From the NCBI GenBank assembly GCA_020635075.1, contig JACKAM010000003.1:310001-374000 (forward strand): a stretch of DNA of 64,000 nt. The letters are read 5' to 3'. The translations under genes and the position numbers were made by a program. Each line of letters starts with the position of its first letter. Position 1 is the first letter of the stretch. Of the stretch, positions 1-8,124 are shown in pieces. Below the pieces are notes generated by a model. That model worked only from the letters and a program-made list of their open reading frames with translations. It had not been told where the DNA came from and did not search any database. The stretch comes from Pseudobdellovibrionaceae bacterium. Lineage in GTDB: Bacteria > Bdellovibrionota > Bdellovibrionia > Bdellovibrionales > UBA1609.

Positions 1-1152
1 CCCAAAGGTGGCCTTGGCCACCCACTGTGCGGCCTCCTGCAGCACCTGATCAGGTACCTGCTCCCCTTTGTTACGGTGAATGATGCAGTGACTCCCTGGA
101 TAGTCGCGTAGGTGAAGCCATAGATCCCAGGCCCGAGCCTGGCGAAGAAGTTGAAGATTGTCCTTAGCCGACTTTCCCACGTAGGCCACAAAACGATCCC
201 CCATCTCCAACTTGCGTGCCTTTACTGACCCTCCCGTACCTGGCCCCCGAGAAGGTTTCCCAGCCTTTTTTTGCTGCGGGGAAGAACTCGTCTCTCCGGC
301 CCTCAAACTCTCCACTTCCTGGCGAAGTGACTCAAGCCGCTGCCGAGTCCCTTCCTTTTTGGCAAGGAAGTCCTTGGCTTTTTGGTAACAACGCTCCAGA
401 TTCCAGGAGAAACTCTGACCTTGATCCACAAAGTCTGCCCATTCATCAGGCACCTGTAAGGTTTGATTCTGATTCAACCAGTCGGCGACCCGACGCCAAA
501 CGAGGTCCCGATTCTTTTTCAAGTCAGATTCGATCTTCTCAATCGCCCTCTGTTTGCGGCCCAGTTCGCGTTTGAGTTCCTTGTCACCGGCCTCGGAGGC
601 CTGCCCCCTCTCCTTGCTTCCCACTTTAGCAAACCTTGTTGCGAGCCATTGCTTGGCCAGCTCCTCCACAGATCGGTCTTCAGTTGAACCCTGGGATTCG
701 TCTTGGCTGGCCGCAAGCTCTTGGGGCTTTTTCCACCAAATCTCTTTGCCTCCCTCTTGAACCCCAAGGTTTTGTCCATGGGGGAACAGTCGAGCCTCAA
801 CAATGCAATTGGCATCGTCATTGGCATCCAGAGAACCGAAGCGCAACCTGAGAACGCGTCCCATTCCTTCTGGCCTTTCAATTTTCACCAGGTGACGATT
901 GACTCCGTGGGAGCGCAAAAACAAACCCAGGGGCTTCTGTTTTTTGGGCAAGAACCGGGGCTTTTGATTGAGCACAACCACCATGGGACACCGGGGAGAC
1001 AAATCCCACCACAACCAGAACTCCCCTCCCGGGCCGTAAAGCTCCATCACCAAGTCCTGATCTCCGCAATAGACTCTCTGCAGGCGGGCCCCGGCCAAAG
1101 GCCTGAGAGTGGCCACAATTGATTCAATTTCGCCCAAATTGATCGGTCTCAT
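1..1152 (-). CDS. NFACT family protein (RqcH/FbpA-like), 3' end cut off by window edge
   Basis: The frame is open from an ATG at 1152 down to base 1, so the C-terminus lies outside the window. The first ~165 residues resemble the NFACT-N region. A long charged segment follows, and near residues 335-365 there is an NFACT-R (DUF814) signature with W-L-H-L-R-D-Y-P-G-S-H and a following I-H-R-N-K-G. NFACT proteins bind the 60S/50S-tRNA complex in ribosome quality control (RqcH adds C-terminal alanine tails in Bacillus) or act as fibronectin-binding-like proteins. The NFACT-R motif arrives about 100 residues earlier than in a usual ~570-residue RqcH, so this looks like a shortened version. Family call is good; the RqcH function is inferred. 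Confidence 0.8.
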   Translation of the reverse strand, partial: MRPINLGEIESIVATLRPLAGARLQRVYCGDQDLVMELYGPGGEFWLWWDLSPRCPMVVVLNQKPRFLPKKQKPLGLFLRSHGVNRHLVKIERPEGMGRVLRLRFGSLDANDDANCIVEARLFPHGQNLGVQEGGKEIWWKKPQELAASQDESQGSTEDRSVEELAKQWLATRFAKVGSKERGQASEAGDKELKRELGRKQRAIEKIESDLKKNRDLVWRRVADWLNQNQTLQVPDEWADFVDQGQSFSWNLERCYQKAKDFLAKKEGTRQRLESLRQEVESLRAGETSSSPQQKKAGKPSRGPGTGGSVKARKLEMGDRFVAYVGKSAKDNLQLLRQARAWDLWLHLRDYPGSHCIIHRNKGEQVPDQVLQEAAQWVAKATFG

Positions 1153-1259
1153 AGTCCTGATCCTACTCTCCAAAGTATTGAATTTACAACCACTTGTGAA
1201 GTGAGCCAGGGCCCCATCCGACAAGTAATAGGTAAACCAAATAAGGTAGGTAAAACTTC

Positions 1260-1532
1260 ATGCATCAGCAGGAACAGGACCTTCTCTACATTTGCTTTGA
1301 AAAACACCTCCACCACTATGTGGACGAGGACGAGTGTGTCGAGGAATTCACCCTTCGCGTAATCGAAGAGTTTGCCAGCATTGTTCTTCAACAGGGACAT
1401 ATTCCCACCCAGTACCTTCAGGAAATCCACCAGGAACTGGAAGAGGAAATTGTAGAAATGCTCCAGAAGAAGATCTATGGCCATTGGGACATTGGCCACT
1501 ATCGACGGGCTATGGGCAATCAGTCCGCCTAA
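1260..1532 (+). CDS. Small acidic hypothetical protein
   Basis: A 90-residue protein starting with ATG at 1260, preceded by an AAGGTAGG ribosome-binding site about 8 bases upstream, which supports the start. It is Glu/Gln/His-rich and predicted helical, with no signal peptide or membrane segment. It is divergent from the NFACT gene and convergent with the lipoprotein gene at 1609. Its stop overlaps the A-tract of the terminator that serves the opposite strand. I do not recognise a family; the good ribosome-binding site and isolated position argue that it is a real gene. Confidence 0.55.
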   Translation: MHQQEQDLLYICFEKHLHHYVDEDECVEEFTLRVIEEFASIVLQQGHIPTQYLQEIHQELEEEIVEMLQKKIYGHWDIGHYRRAMGNQSA

Positions 1533-1565
1533 AATAAAACCGCCGATCCATAAATGAATCGGCGG
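1531..1565 (-). terminator. Rho-independent terminator for the 1609-3675 lipoprotein gene
   Basis: A perfect 8-bp stem (CCGCCGAT at 1540-1547 with ATCGGCGG at 1558-1565) has a 10-base loop. Read on the minus strand it is followed by GTTTTATTTTA, a U-rich tail. It lies about 45 bases past the stop of the lipoprotein gene. There is no U tract in the plus direction. Confidence 0.8.
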
Positions 1566-1608
1566 CCTCAACAAACTCATCTCTACTCATCGAAAGATCA
1601 AATTCAAA

Positions 1609-3675
1609 TTACTTGGCGGTGGTGCCTCTTTCCTTGGAAAGATCGCGAAACTCATTCGTAGTTACGGGTGCCGGCTGTTCCACATCACCTGTCTTTACTT
1701 CGCCGGTGGCGACTGGGGCAGGCTGCTCAGCTGTAGTTAGCCGAGGTTTCATTTCCGCCAACTCCTTTGCCTGGGCTCTCATTCGGGCAAAGCCTTGCTC
1801 GACAAGCTCGCTCTGCTTGGCTACAAGCTCGGTTCCAAAGGCCGCTTCGTTCACCGGCCGTACCAACTCCTGCATGGCCTTCATGCCGGAGATAATACAC
1901 TCTGCTTCTTCTTTTTCAGCACCCTTCTTGGCCAAACAAGCGTCCACTTTGACCTCATCTTGACCAGCAGCCTGCACGCAGGGAAGTCTCTCATCAAGGG
2001 CTCGAGCCGACTCCATACATTGGCGAACGACTGCTTTACCTGCACTAAAATCTGCCATGGCAGACGGAGGAAGAACCAGTCCAGCCGAAGTGTATTCCAG
2101 GTTCATAATCTCAGAATCTTGGACGGCCTTGAAACGATAGACGGCGTGTCCAACGGCACGTCCCTTAATCTGAGGTTTGCCACCAGGACCTGAGACGATC
2201 TCTCCAGCAATCACGCCCAACAGGATATCGATAGACCGACAGGAGTCATGGCAAATGAAACTAAGATCAAGAATTGTGTTCGTGCCTTCTCCAGGTATAT
2301 TGAAAACCCCAGCACCGGCTACTTTTCCACCAAGAATATCCTTGTTCAAATCAAGAGATTGCTCTTCAGCAGGGCCTTCTCCATCTTCGGAAATGAGGTT
2401 GCCCCCAAAGGTCTTGAGAATAAAGAAAGGGCGGATCTCTGTCGCCTCATCCTGAGTTCTAAAAATCAAACCGAATACCGGCAACAAGGCGGCAAAATGA
2501 TCATTCAGATTAGACTTTGCCGCTGCCCGCGCCTTATCCAGCATTTCTGCACTCACCGTCGCGCCAGGGCCAACTTGAAACTGAGCCAAAAGCGCAGCAT
2601 TGGTTTCAAGGTCACCACCCATTTGTGGTTTGCGAATTTTAACGCCATTAACGACTTCAAACTCACCGTCTCCTGATTCCACGGCCGCGGCGGGTGCCGG
2701 CTGCTCTTCAACACCCGTTTTCACTTCACCAGTGGCAACGGGAGCGGGCTGCTCTTCAACATCCGTCTTCACTTCACCGGTGGCAACGGGGGCGGGTTGC
2801 TCTTCAACACCCGTCTTCACTTCACCGGTGGCAACGGGAGCGGGCTGCTCTTCAACTCCAGTCTTCACTTCACCGGAAGCCAAAGGATCGACCGCCACGG
2901 GCTGAGCCGCTGCATCGACAGGTACCGCAATCGTTTGACCAACAGTCAGAGTGCTGCCATCCGGAGCGTAAGGTGCCACGTTCGGAGCTGTTTCCACATT
3001 GGCCAAGCGCATGGCTTCATCATAGGATTTCAAACGCGAACCAAGAGAGGAGCCGATAATGGTTCCCACCCCAGTGGTCTGATTGATACTAAACATATAG
3101 GCGGCGTTGGCTTCGTTGGCTGTGACCAACACCAAAAGACTTTTACAATTTTCATAACAGGCAGCCTTAAACTGAACACCGCCGGCACTTTGATCCATAT
3201 AGCTGCTGCCCGGCTCAAACTGGCCTGTCACTTCAAGGGACTTGGCCGCGGCGGCACTGCCGACAACAGAGGAGATAGTGGCTTGAATGGCAGTTCCTGA
3301 GCCAGTCTCGGAAGGTGTGGTCACCATCATATTGGCAGTGGCAAGACTCGGAGACGCCTGAACCCGAGCGATACTTGCCTTGGTTCCCAAGATCACGCCA
3401 GCAGCAGACTCGGGCAGAATTTGACTGAGCAAGGCTGCATTTTGAATATCTGCATCTGATCGTCCCATCAGGGCTTTGGCCACCAGTTGACGTGTCAACT
3501 GGTCCTGGGCTCCGCGGGCCAACTCCTGGGGAGTACCCTTACCAAGACCTTCAATACCAGTATTGCGTTTTTTGGGGCGAAATCCTCGGTTGTGATTTCC
3601 GCAGGCAACCATCAAGGATGCAACCGAAGCTGCAACGATGACTGACTTCAATATATTAGACATCTTCGGCGTCAT
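1609..3675 (-). CDS. Large lipoprotein with internal 16-residue tandem repeats
   Basis: A 688-residue protein with a lipoprotein signal peptide: a hydrophobic stretch at residues 11-24 ending L-M-V-A-C, with Cys25 as the likely lipidated residue. Start ATG 3675 is preceded by GAGGAGATCTT, a good ribosome-binding site. Residues ~265-328 hold four copies of a 16-residue unit containing V-E-E-Q-P-A-P-V-A-T-G-E-V-K-T, and a degenerate copy recurs near residues 647-672. The repeats are proline/acid-rich and probably form an extended linker. The flanking regions carry several Cys pairs (A-C-Y-E-N-C, I-C-H-D-S-C) that may form disulfides. Monocistronic, with its own terminator. I do not recognise the globular parts. 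It is likely an envelope-anchored surface or periplasmic protein. Confidence 0.8.
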   Translation of the reverse strand: MTPKMSNILKSVIVAASVASLMVACGNHNRGFRPKKRNTGIEGLGKGTPQELARGAQDQLTRQLVAKALMGRSDADIQNAALLSQILPESAAGVILGTKASIARVQASPSLATANMMVTTPSETGSGTAIQATISSVVGSAAAAKSLEVTGQFEPGSSYMDQSAGGVQFKAACYENCKSLLVLVTANEANAAYMFSINQTTGVGTIIGSSLGSRLKSYDEAMRLANVETAPNVAPYAPDGSTLTVGQTIAVPVDAAAQPVAVDPLASGEVKTGVEEQPAPVATGEVKTGVEEQPAPVATGEVKTDVEEQPAPVATGEVKTGVEEQPAPAAAVESGDGEFEVVNGVKIRKPQMGGDLETNAALLAQFQVGPGATVSAEMLDKARAAAKSNLNDHFAALLPVFGLIFRTQDEATEIRPFFILKTFGGNLISEDGEGPAEEQSLDLNKDILGGKVAGAGVFNIPGEGTNTILDLSFICHDSCRSIDILLGVIAGEIVSGPGGKPQIKGRAVGHAVYRFKAVQDSEIMNLEYTSAGLVLPPSAMADFSAGKAVVRQCMESARALDERLPCVQAAGQDEVKVDACLAKKGAEKEEAECIISGMKAMQELVRPVNEAAFGTELVAKQSELVEQGFARMRAQAKELAEMKPRLTTAEQPAPVATGEVKTGDVEQPAPVTTNEFRDLSKERGTTAK
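2701..2880. repeat. Four 48-bp tandem coding repeats inside the lipoprotein gene
   Basis: Units start at 2701, 2749, 2797 and 2845, exactly 48 bp apart, with only a few base differences. Each encodes a 16-residue Pro/Glu/Thr unit in frame, so copy number can change without a frameshift. A diverged copy of the same unit lies near 1675-1722 in the same gene. The low divergence at the DNA level suggests recent expansion or ongoing homogenisation. Confidence 0.85.
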
Positions 3676-3918
3676 AAGATCTCCTCGTCATCCTCATGGG
3701 CTCCTGCCCGATGATATTCTCCATCAGTGCCCTTGAGAGCAAGGGGGGTGCCAACGGCTCATTGGGCCAGGAAATAATTTCCCCGGGATTTCAGCCCCGA
3801 AAGCGACGGTTTACGACAATTATGGGGGATCAGGGACAAAATCCGTCACCCAAAACCACACCTCAACCCAATTCCCACTGTCCAAATTGTGGCTAGGATT
3901 TTGAATCTTAAGGGGCTG

Positions 3919-4164
3919 ATGAAAGAGCCTGTAATTGATCAATTTCAGATTCAATACCAAAGACAACGCCATGGTTCGGCTGAACTGTGGATTCTCGGTC
4001 TATTGATGGTGCTCTTTGTGGGCAGCCTTTTCCAATCGAACTTGATTTCACGGATTTCAACCTCGGCTCGCCAAGATACAAGCCAAAACCCTGAAGATTT
4101 GGGCTTGATGAACGGCACTCACAGCGAAGAACGACTGCCCCAATCCCCCGCAGTCGGCTATTGA
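3919..4164 (+). CDS. Small single-pass membrane protein, uncertain
   Basis: An 81-residue frame starting ATG 3919 with AAGGGG directly upstream (spacing short, 3 bases). An in-frame GTG at 3889 would add 10 residues. Residues ~22-39 (E-L-W-I-L-G-L-L-M-V-L-F-V-G) form one membrane segment. The tail is polar. It sits between the divergent lipoprotein gene and the convergent gene at 4179. A different frame just upstream ends in C-P-N-C-G at 3882-3896, which may be chance. No family recognised. The region 3676-3918 holds no other supported gene. Confidence 0.4.
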   Translation: MKEPVIDQFQIQYQRQRHGSAELWILGLLMVLFVGSLFQSNLISRISTSARQDTSQNPEDLGLMNGTHSEERLPQSPAVGY

Positions 4165-4178
4165 CCCAGAAGCACCAG

Positions 4179-4640
4179 CTATCTTCCCTTTAGTATGACC
4201 CGACACTGCATATCAATGGGATGGTTCCTCTGACGATAGAACTTAGCGCTCCCGTCTGGGTCCACAATCATTTGAATCTCTTCCACCCACACCGCGCCCT
4301 GTTTGGCCACAATTATGCGGGCATAGACACTTAAGACCCCGTCCTTATCCAGCTCAGCTGAATCATAGATAAAAGTTTCCGGGGTCACGACTCCAAAATA
4401 ATACACCTGGATGAGGGACTGAGGAATGTAGCGGGGAAAAAGGACTTTGGTAACCGAGTTTTCGCCAGAGGCCTCTGTCCCATCTGGCAGATCACAATCC
4501 AAAAGCAGCAGATTGTCTTTGACATTACTTGCTGACACGCTCCATGCCAATAGGAAGGCCATAGCCGAAGAGAACAATTTCAATGCCATTGCGGTTTTGT
4601 TGCCCATATGTCGATTGTTTTGCAAGACTAATACCACCAT
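4179..4640 (-). CDS. Secreted hypothetical protein, last gene of a two-gene operon
   Basis: Up to 153 residues. The ATG at 4640 lies 3 bases after the stop of the upstream 4643-7363 gene, which suggests translational coupling. In-frame ATGs at 4607 and 4589 are alternatives that leave a more standard signal peptide (A-L-K-L-F-S-S-A-M-A-F-L-L-A-W-S-V-S-A-S). The mature part is about 125 residues with two cysteines (L-D-C-D, M-Q-C-R) and alternating hydrophobic/polar stretches suggesting a beta-rich fold. It contains V-D-P-D-G-S, a turn-like motif. Family not recognised; periplasmic or secreted by inference. Confidence 0.65.
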   Translation of the reverse strand: MVVLVLQNNRHMGNKTAMALKLFSSAMAFLLAWSVSASNVKDNLLLLDCDLPDGTEASGENSVTKVLFPRYIPQSLIQVYYFGVVTPETFIYDSAELDKDGVLSVYARIIVAKQGAVWVEEIQMIVDPDGSAKFYRQRNHPIDMQCRVILKGR

Positions 4641-4642
4641 GG

Positions 4643-7363
4643 TTATCTCGGCCCGTAGACCCGACCAGCTAAAATTTGGTTCCGGGCCGTCTGTTCAACT
4701 CCCCAATACACTGTGATGCGATCTGCGGATCGCCTCACGCCCTGAGCCCTTAGCTCAGGCAAAAAACGAATGCCATTTTGCTTTAACTCCTTAGATCCTT
4801 CTGCCACTGCCATTTGCAGTTTTTCATGGAAGCCACCCATTTCCCAAAGCTGACGGGCTTTGCCCTGGGGATCAGTCACATCAAAACAAATATTGCCATT
4901 CGTACAGGGGCGCGGGTCGACCTTAACCGACAGTGACACCTTGCCATCTTTAGGCTGAGTGATGGCACTGACGATTCCTCCAAAAAAGCCACCGAGTTTT
5001 TTCTTCATCATTTCCGTTGCCGACCGATCGTGGACATCAAGGTCCGCCAGCACCAGTCGATAGCCGGACCCATCCCATTCGATTCGCGGCGGCTGGGACA
5101 ACTTGATATCCCTCACCCGTTTCTCATTACAGGTGTAAGTCTTGTCATCAGCCATGCAGATCTCTTTAAGCAGGTTTCTCTCATAAGAAATCCGCAGCCA
5201 ATCGTTAATGCTGGCGACCGAGACTTCGGAGGCTATGTCGAATTCGTTGTCGGTCCCTGCTAGGACACCATCTCGGGGGATCTTCCCTTGGCTCAACTTA
5301 GTCTTCGGAGGGCAAGGGAGTGCCGAGGAGTAGAGCCCCACCCGCAAGGACTCGCCAACGCCATTGTTAATGCGATTGATATCACTGATAATGGGTTCAA
5401 CAGGAATGGAGTACAGGCAGTTGTTCCCCTCGCAGGGTGCCCCGGGCTTTCCCTGGCTGGGGTCGACCTTGGTGTCCCTTTGCCGGAGGTAAATCCCCAT
5501 GCGCGTCCGATCCAAATCACCAAAGGCACGATTAAGAACGTTGGCCTCCTCAGCCACCACCGCCGCCGCATCATTTTTGATCGGACCGGAACTTTCGAGA
5601 TAGTCGGAGTAGAGCGCGTAAATTTGGGCCATCTCTTTGTCCACTGGCTCAATCGTGCGGATCATGCTTCGGGAAACCGTGCGATCGTATTGGGCCAAAT
5701 CACGCCCCAGCTGCTGAGCCCCCAATTCACTCTTGAGGGAATTCTGTTTGATCCAGGAAAAATCCCCCGACTGAATCGCCCGGGCCAACTGAAACTTGTA
5801 GGCTTTCAGTCTTTCTGCTCGGGCGTCCATTCTCTGGCGCAATACCGGCATATCAGCTACGTCTTGGCCCACCAACAGAGGGGCCCGATGGTACTCACCG
5901 AGAAACATCCGGATGTTGCCAAGGGTGTTGTTGACCTGACCATCGACCTTACCAATGTGGCTGGAAATGAGTTCCTCAACCTTTCCGGTGAGAACTTCAT
6001 TATTAAAGAGTCCATTGGCAAAACTGCTGCCCATCATGAACCAACCGAAACTCTCTTCTGAATTAAATTCGTATTCGGCCGCCATTTCTTTGCCAAGGTC
6101 TTCATAGATCCCTTGGAAGGATGGCAAAGCCATGAGCTGTGGGTACTTCTTCCATAGCTCACGTACCCACTCGGCCTTCTGGCTATCAGGTAAATCTCGG
6201 CTAAAAGGGAGAGAGGCATGCTGAAGCACTTCGTAGGTGAGCCCTTGCTCCTTCATCTGCGCCAGCAGCTTCTTGCGCGCCGCCGGCAACTCTGATTTTG
6301 ACACCCACTTAAGTTGTTCCGCCATGTAGCCATTGAGTTCTCTTTGCACATAGGGTTTCTGATCAAACTTTTTTATGATATTGAAAGTCGGCATATACTG
6401 CTTGGCCGCAACTCGATTGAGGAGATCTTCCTCAGCCCGTTTGGTTAAGGGCTTGAGTCCCACCTGAAAGGCTCCGGGCGGGATTTTTAGGCGAGTCTTG
6501 TCAGAGTCCACGCGAAATAAATCCTCTAGTGTGCCCTTTTCCGGGTGAACCTTGGCCCGATATATGAGCTTGGGAGTCTCCTTGTTGGTGGTATCCATGC
6601 GGGCCATTAGTCCACAGGCGTTGAAGTACTCCCGTTTCTTTTCAGTGAGTTGAACATTTGCACAGGTACTCATTGAGAGTTCCTTTACCGATACTTCAAC
6701 CTCAAATTCTGTAGCACTAATGGGTTTGACCTTTGAGATCTCCAGATCCACGTCTTCAAACTTGAGATCTTGAAGTTTGAACTTCATTGGTTCAGGACGG
6801 GTGGCCCCGCTGGCAAACATCTCGCGCAGCTTGTTCGATAACAGAGCTCGGGGAACACCCGGGCACTTTTTGTAGAGTTCGGCCGTGCCACCACCTGAAT
6901 ACTGAGCAAACTCTGAAGGCAGGGCACTACCTTTGCGTTTTTTGATCCCGGCCAGCACGCGATTGATCTTGGCCACCTCAGCCTTTGCCGCGGCACTATT
7001 GGTCTGGTCTTCACCCAGGGCATCAATACGTCCCAAAGCATCGCCAATGGCATTGATCTCAGCACTAGTACAAGGTGTCTCGTAGGTAATGGGATTAATG
7101 CTCGCCTTTTTGATCACCGACTCGATGGATTCAGACTGAAAGTTGACCACTGCCTGGGTCAGGCGGGCCAGTCCTCGGGTCGTCACGGTCAAGGCACCCA
7201 TGTTTTCACAGGGCGGATCACAATTTTCGATTTCATATCCGGCGAAAGCCGATTCCAAGGAGATCATGACCACAGCTGAATAGGAGAGCAGGATACACAA
7301 CCCCAACATCCACCACCTGACCGGACGAACCCGTGATGCTCTATGGTTGTTGTTTCCCAACAA
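4643..7363 (-). CDS. Large secreted hypothetical protein
   Basis: About 906 residues. The frame is open to a GTG at 7384, but GGAGAGG lies 5-8 bases ahead of TTG codons at 7363 and 7360, making one of these the likelier start. A positively charged N-terminus (R-A-S-R-V-R-P-V-R) precedes a hydrophobic signal segment ending near S-A-F-A-G. Cysteines appear in pairs (C-D-P-P-C, C-E-G-N-N-C), suggesting disulfides. The middle is helical and charged. The C-terminal third has strand-like segments, with a passage (residues ~700-780) that loosely resembles an earlier one (~200-280), so an internal duplication is possible. Upstream is a strong terminator; downstream it is coupled to the 153-residue secreted protein. 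No family recognised. Confidence 0.7.
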   Translation of the reverse strand: MLGNNNHRASRVRPVRWWMLGLCILLSYSAVVMISLESAFAGYEIENCDPPCENMGALTVTTRGLARLTQAVVNFQSESIESVIKKASINPITYETPCTSAEINAIGDALGRIDALGEDQTNSAAAKAEVAKINRVLAGIKKRKGSALPSEFAQYSGGGTAELYKKCPGVPRALLSNKLREMFASGATRPEPMKFKLQDLKFEDVDLEISKVKPISATEFEVEVSVKELSMSTCANVQLTEKKREYFNACGLMARMDTTNKETPKLIYRAKVHPEKGTLEDLFRVDSDKTRLKIPPGAFQVGLKPLTKRAEEDLLNRVAAKQYMPTFNIIKKFDQKPYVQRELNGYMAEQLKWVSKSELPAARKKLLAQMKEQGLTYEVLQHASLPFSRDLPDSQKAEWVRELWKKYPQLMALPSFQGIYEDLGKEMAAEYEFNSEESFGWFMMGSSFANGLFNNEVLTGKVEELISSHIGKVDGQVNNTLGNIRMFLGEYHRAPLLVGQDVADMPVLRQRMDARAERLKAYKFQLARAIQSGDFSWIKQNSLKSELGAQQLGRDLAQYDRTVSRSMIRTIEPVDKEMAQIYALYSDYLESSGPIKNDAAAVVAEEANVLNRAFGDLDRTRMGIYLRQRDTKVDPSQGKPGAPCEGNNCLYSIPVEPIISDINRINNGVGESLRVGLYSSALPCPPKTKLSQGKIPRDGVLAGTDNEFDIASEVSVASINDWLRISYERNLLKEICMADDKTYTCNEKRVRDIKLSQPPRIEWDGSGYRLVLADLDVHDRSATEMMKKKLGGFFGGIVSAITQPKDGKVSLSVKVDPRPCTNGNICFDVTDPQGKARQLWEMGGFHEKLQMAVAEGSKELKQNGIRFLPELRAQGVRRSADRITVYWGVEQTARNQILAGRVYGPR

Positions 7364-7587
7364 GATTTCCTCTCCGCCAAACACTTCAGGCCAATTTTTG
7401 CAAAGGCGAAGCCAAACCCGGCCTCAGCAAAAACCTGAGATTACAATATTTCACTAGTCTTTTCGGAAGCTTACCTAAACAAAGGGAGGCCAGTTTGAGC
7501 CCTATCTGGCCAAGGATTGTCCGCCTGTCGACAACCCCGAAAGGTGTCACCTGGACAACAGTCGAGATTGCACCACCGCCTATCAAC

Positions 7588-7615
7588 AAAAAACCCCCGA
7601 ACGTGTATTCGGGGG
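7588..7615 (-). terminator. Strong rho-independent terminator
   Basis: A perfect 8-bp stem, CCCCCGAA (7594-7601) with TTCGGGGG (7608-7615), has a 6-base loop and is followed on the minus strand by a run of six U. It terminates the 7676-8014 gene. The rest of 7385-7675 shows no supported gene. Confidence 0.85.
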
Positions 7616-7675
7616 TGGTGAACGCCAGATGAGCACGGACTTACCAACATCTGGCGGTCAAAATCCAAGATCATC

Positions 7676-8014
7676 TTACTCTTGAGAGTTGTTTTCTCTC
7701 TTTTGTCCATCATGCTTTTGACGATAGATGCGACGATTGGCCTTTCGCTGTTGGTTGCGAATGCGCGCCACTTCTCCAACTGTGAGTTGACCATCTTCGT
7801 TAGCCTTCTTGCGCATATGTCCAATCCGGGCCTGCTGCCGCACCAAGCGTCTCGTTTCGGGACCATTGAGCTCACCACTGCGAACACCCTGACCAATGCG
7901 GGCCATCTGTCTTTTTTGAGTGCGCTGGATCTTCCCCCGGGGGCCGGCTGATGCCGACAGGGAAACCAGTGAAAATCCGAAGGTCAATGCGACGACTAGT
8001 ATAACGTTCTTCAT
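7676..8014 (-). CDS. Small secreted Arg/Gln-rich protein with two EF-hand-like half repeats
   Basis: A 112-residue protein with a clear signal peptide (M-K-N-V-I-L-V-V-A-L-T-F-G-F ending S-A-S-A-G). Start ATG 8014 follows GAGGAG with 6-base spacing. The mature part is strongly basic and helical, and contains two related units: one with G-V-R-S-G-E-L-N-G-P-E (residues ~43-53), the other with A-N-E-D-G-Q-L-T-V-G-E (residues ~71-81). Each is followed by a Q-x-x-I helix. The second resembles an EF-hand loop end, so calcium binding is conceivable but unproven. Similar short secreted proteins are common in environmental bacteria and have no assigned role, as far as I know. Confidence 0.7.
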   Translation of the reverse strand: MKNVILVVALTFGFSLVSLSASAGPRGKIQRTQKRQMARIGQGVRSGELNGPETRRLVRQQARIGHMRKKANEDGQLTVGEVARIRNQQRKANRRIYRQKHDGQKRENNSQE

Positions 8015-8030
8015 TTTTTACTCCTCTTCC

Positions 8031-8060
8031 GAAAATAAAAAGGGCCTTGCAAATCGCCCT
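8031..8060 (-). terminator. Weak terminator/attenuator between the ECF operon and the small secreted gene
   Basis: On the minus strand AGGGC, a 10-base loop and GCCCT are followed by TTTTTATTTT. The stem is only 5 bp and it lies just upstream of the ribosome-binding site of the 8014 gene, so it may end the operon transcript only partly. Confidence 0.4.
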
Positions 8061-8124
8061 ATGTGATGGAAACACGACAGGAGGAATGAAGTTGCACAAA
8101 AACTTTGTCGAAATTTGAGACAGA

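Noticed and set aside
519..881. Minus-strand frame inside the NFACT gene in another register
   Set aside because: It lies wholly within the well-supported NFACT frame and has no ribosome-binding site or family features.
2701..2880. Regular 48-bp repeats as a CRISPR array
   Set aside because: The repeats abut without spacers, and they are in frame inside a lipoprotein gene.
3696..3896. Plus-strand frame ending in C-P-N-C-G, which looked like a zinc ribbon
   Set aside because: Only one CxxC pair is present, the frame ends right after it, and no ribosome-binding site or second pair is seen. A frameshift joining it to the 3919 frame cannot be shown.
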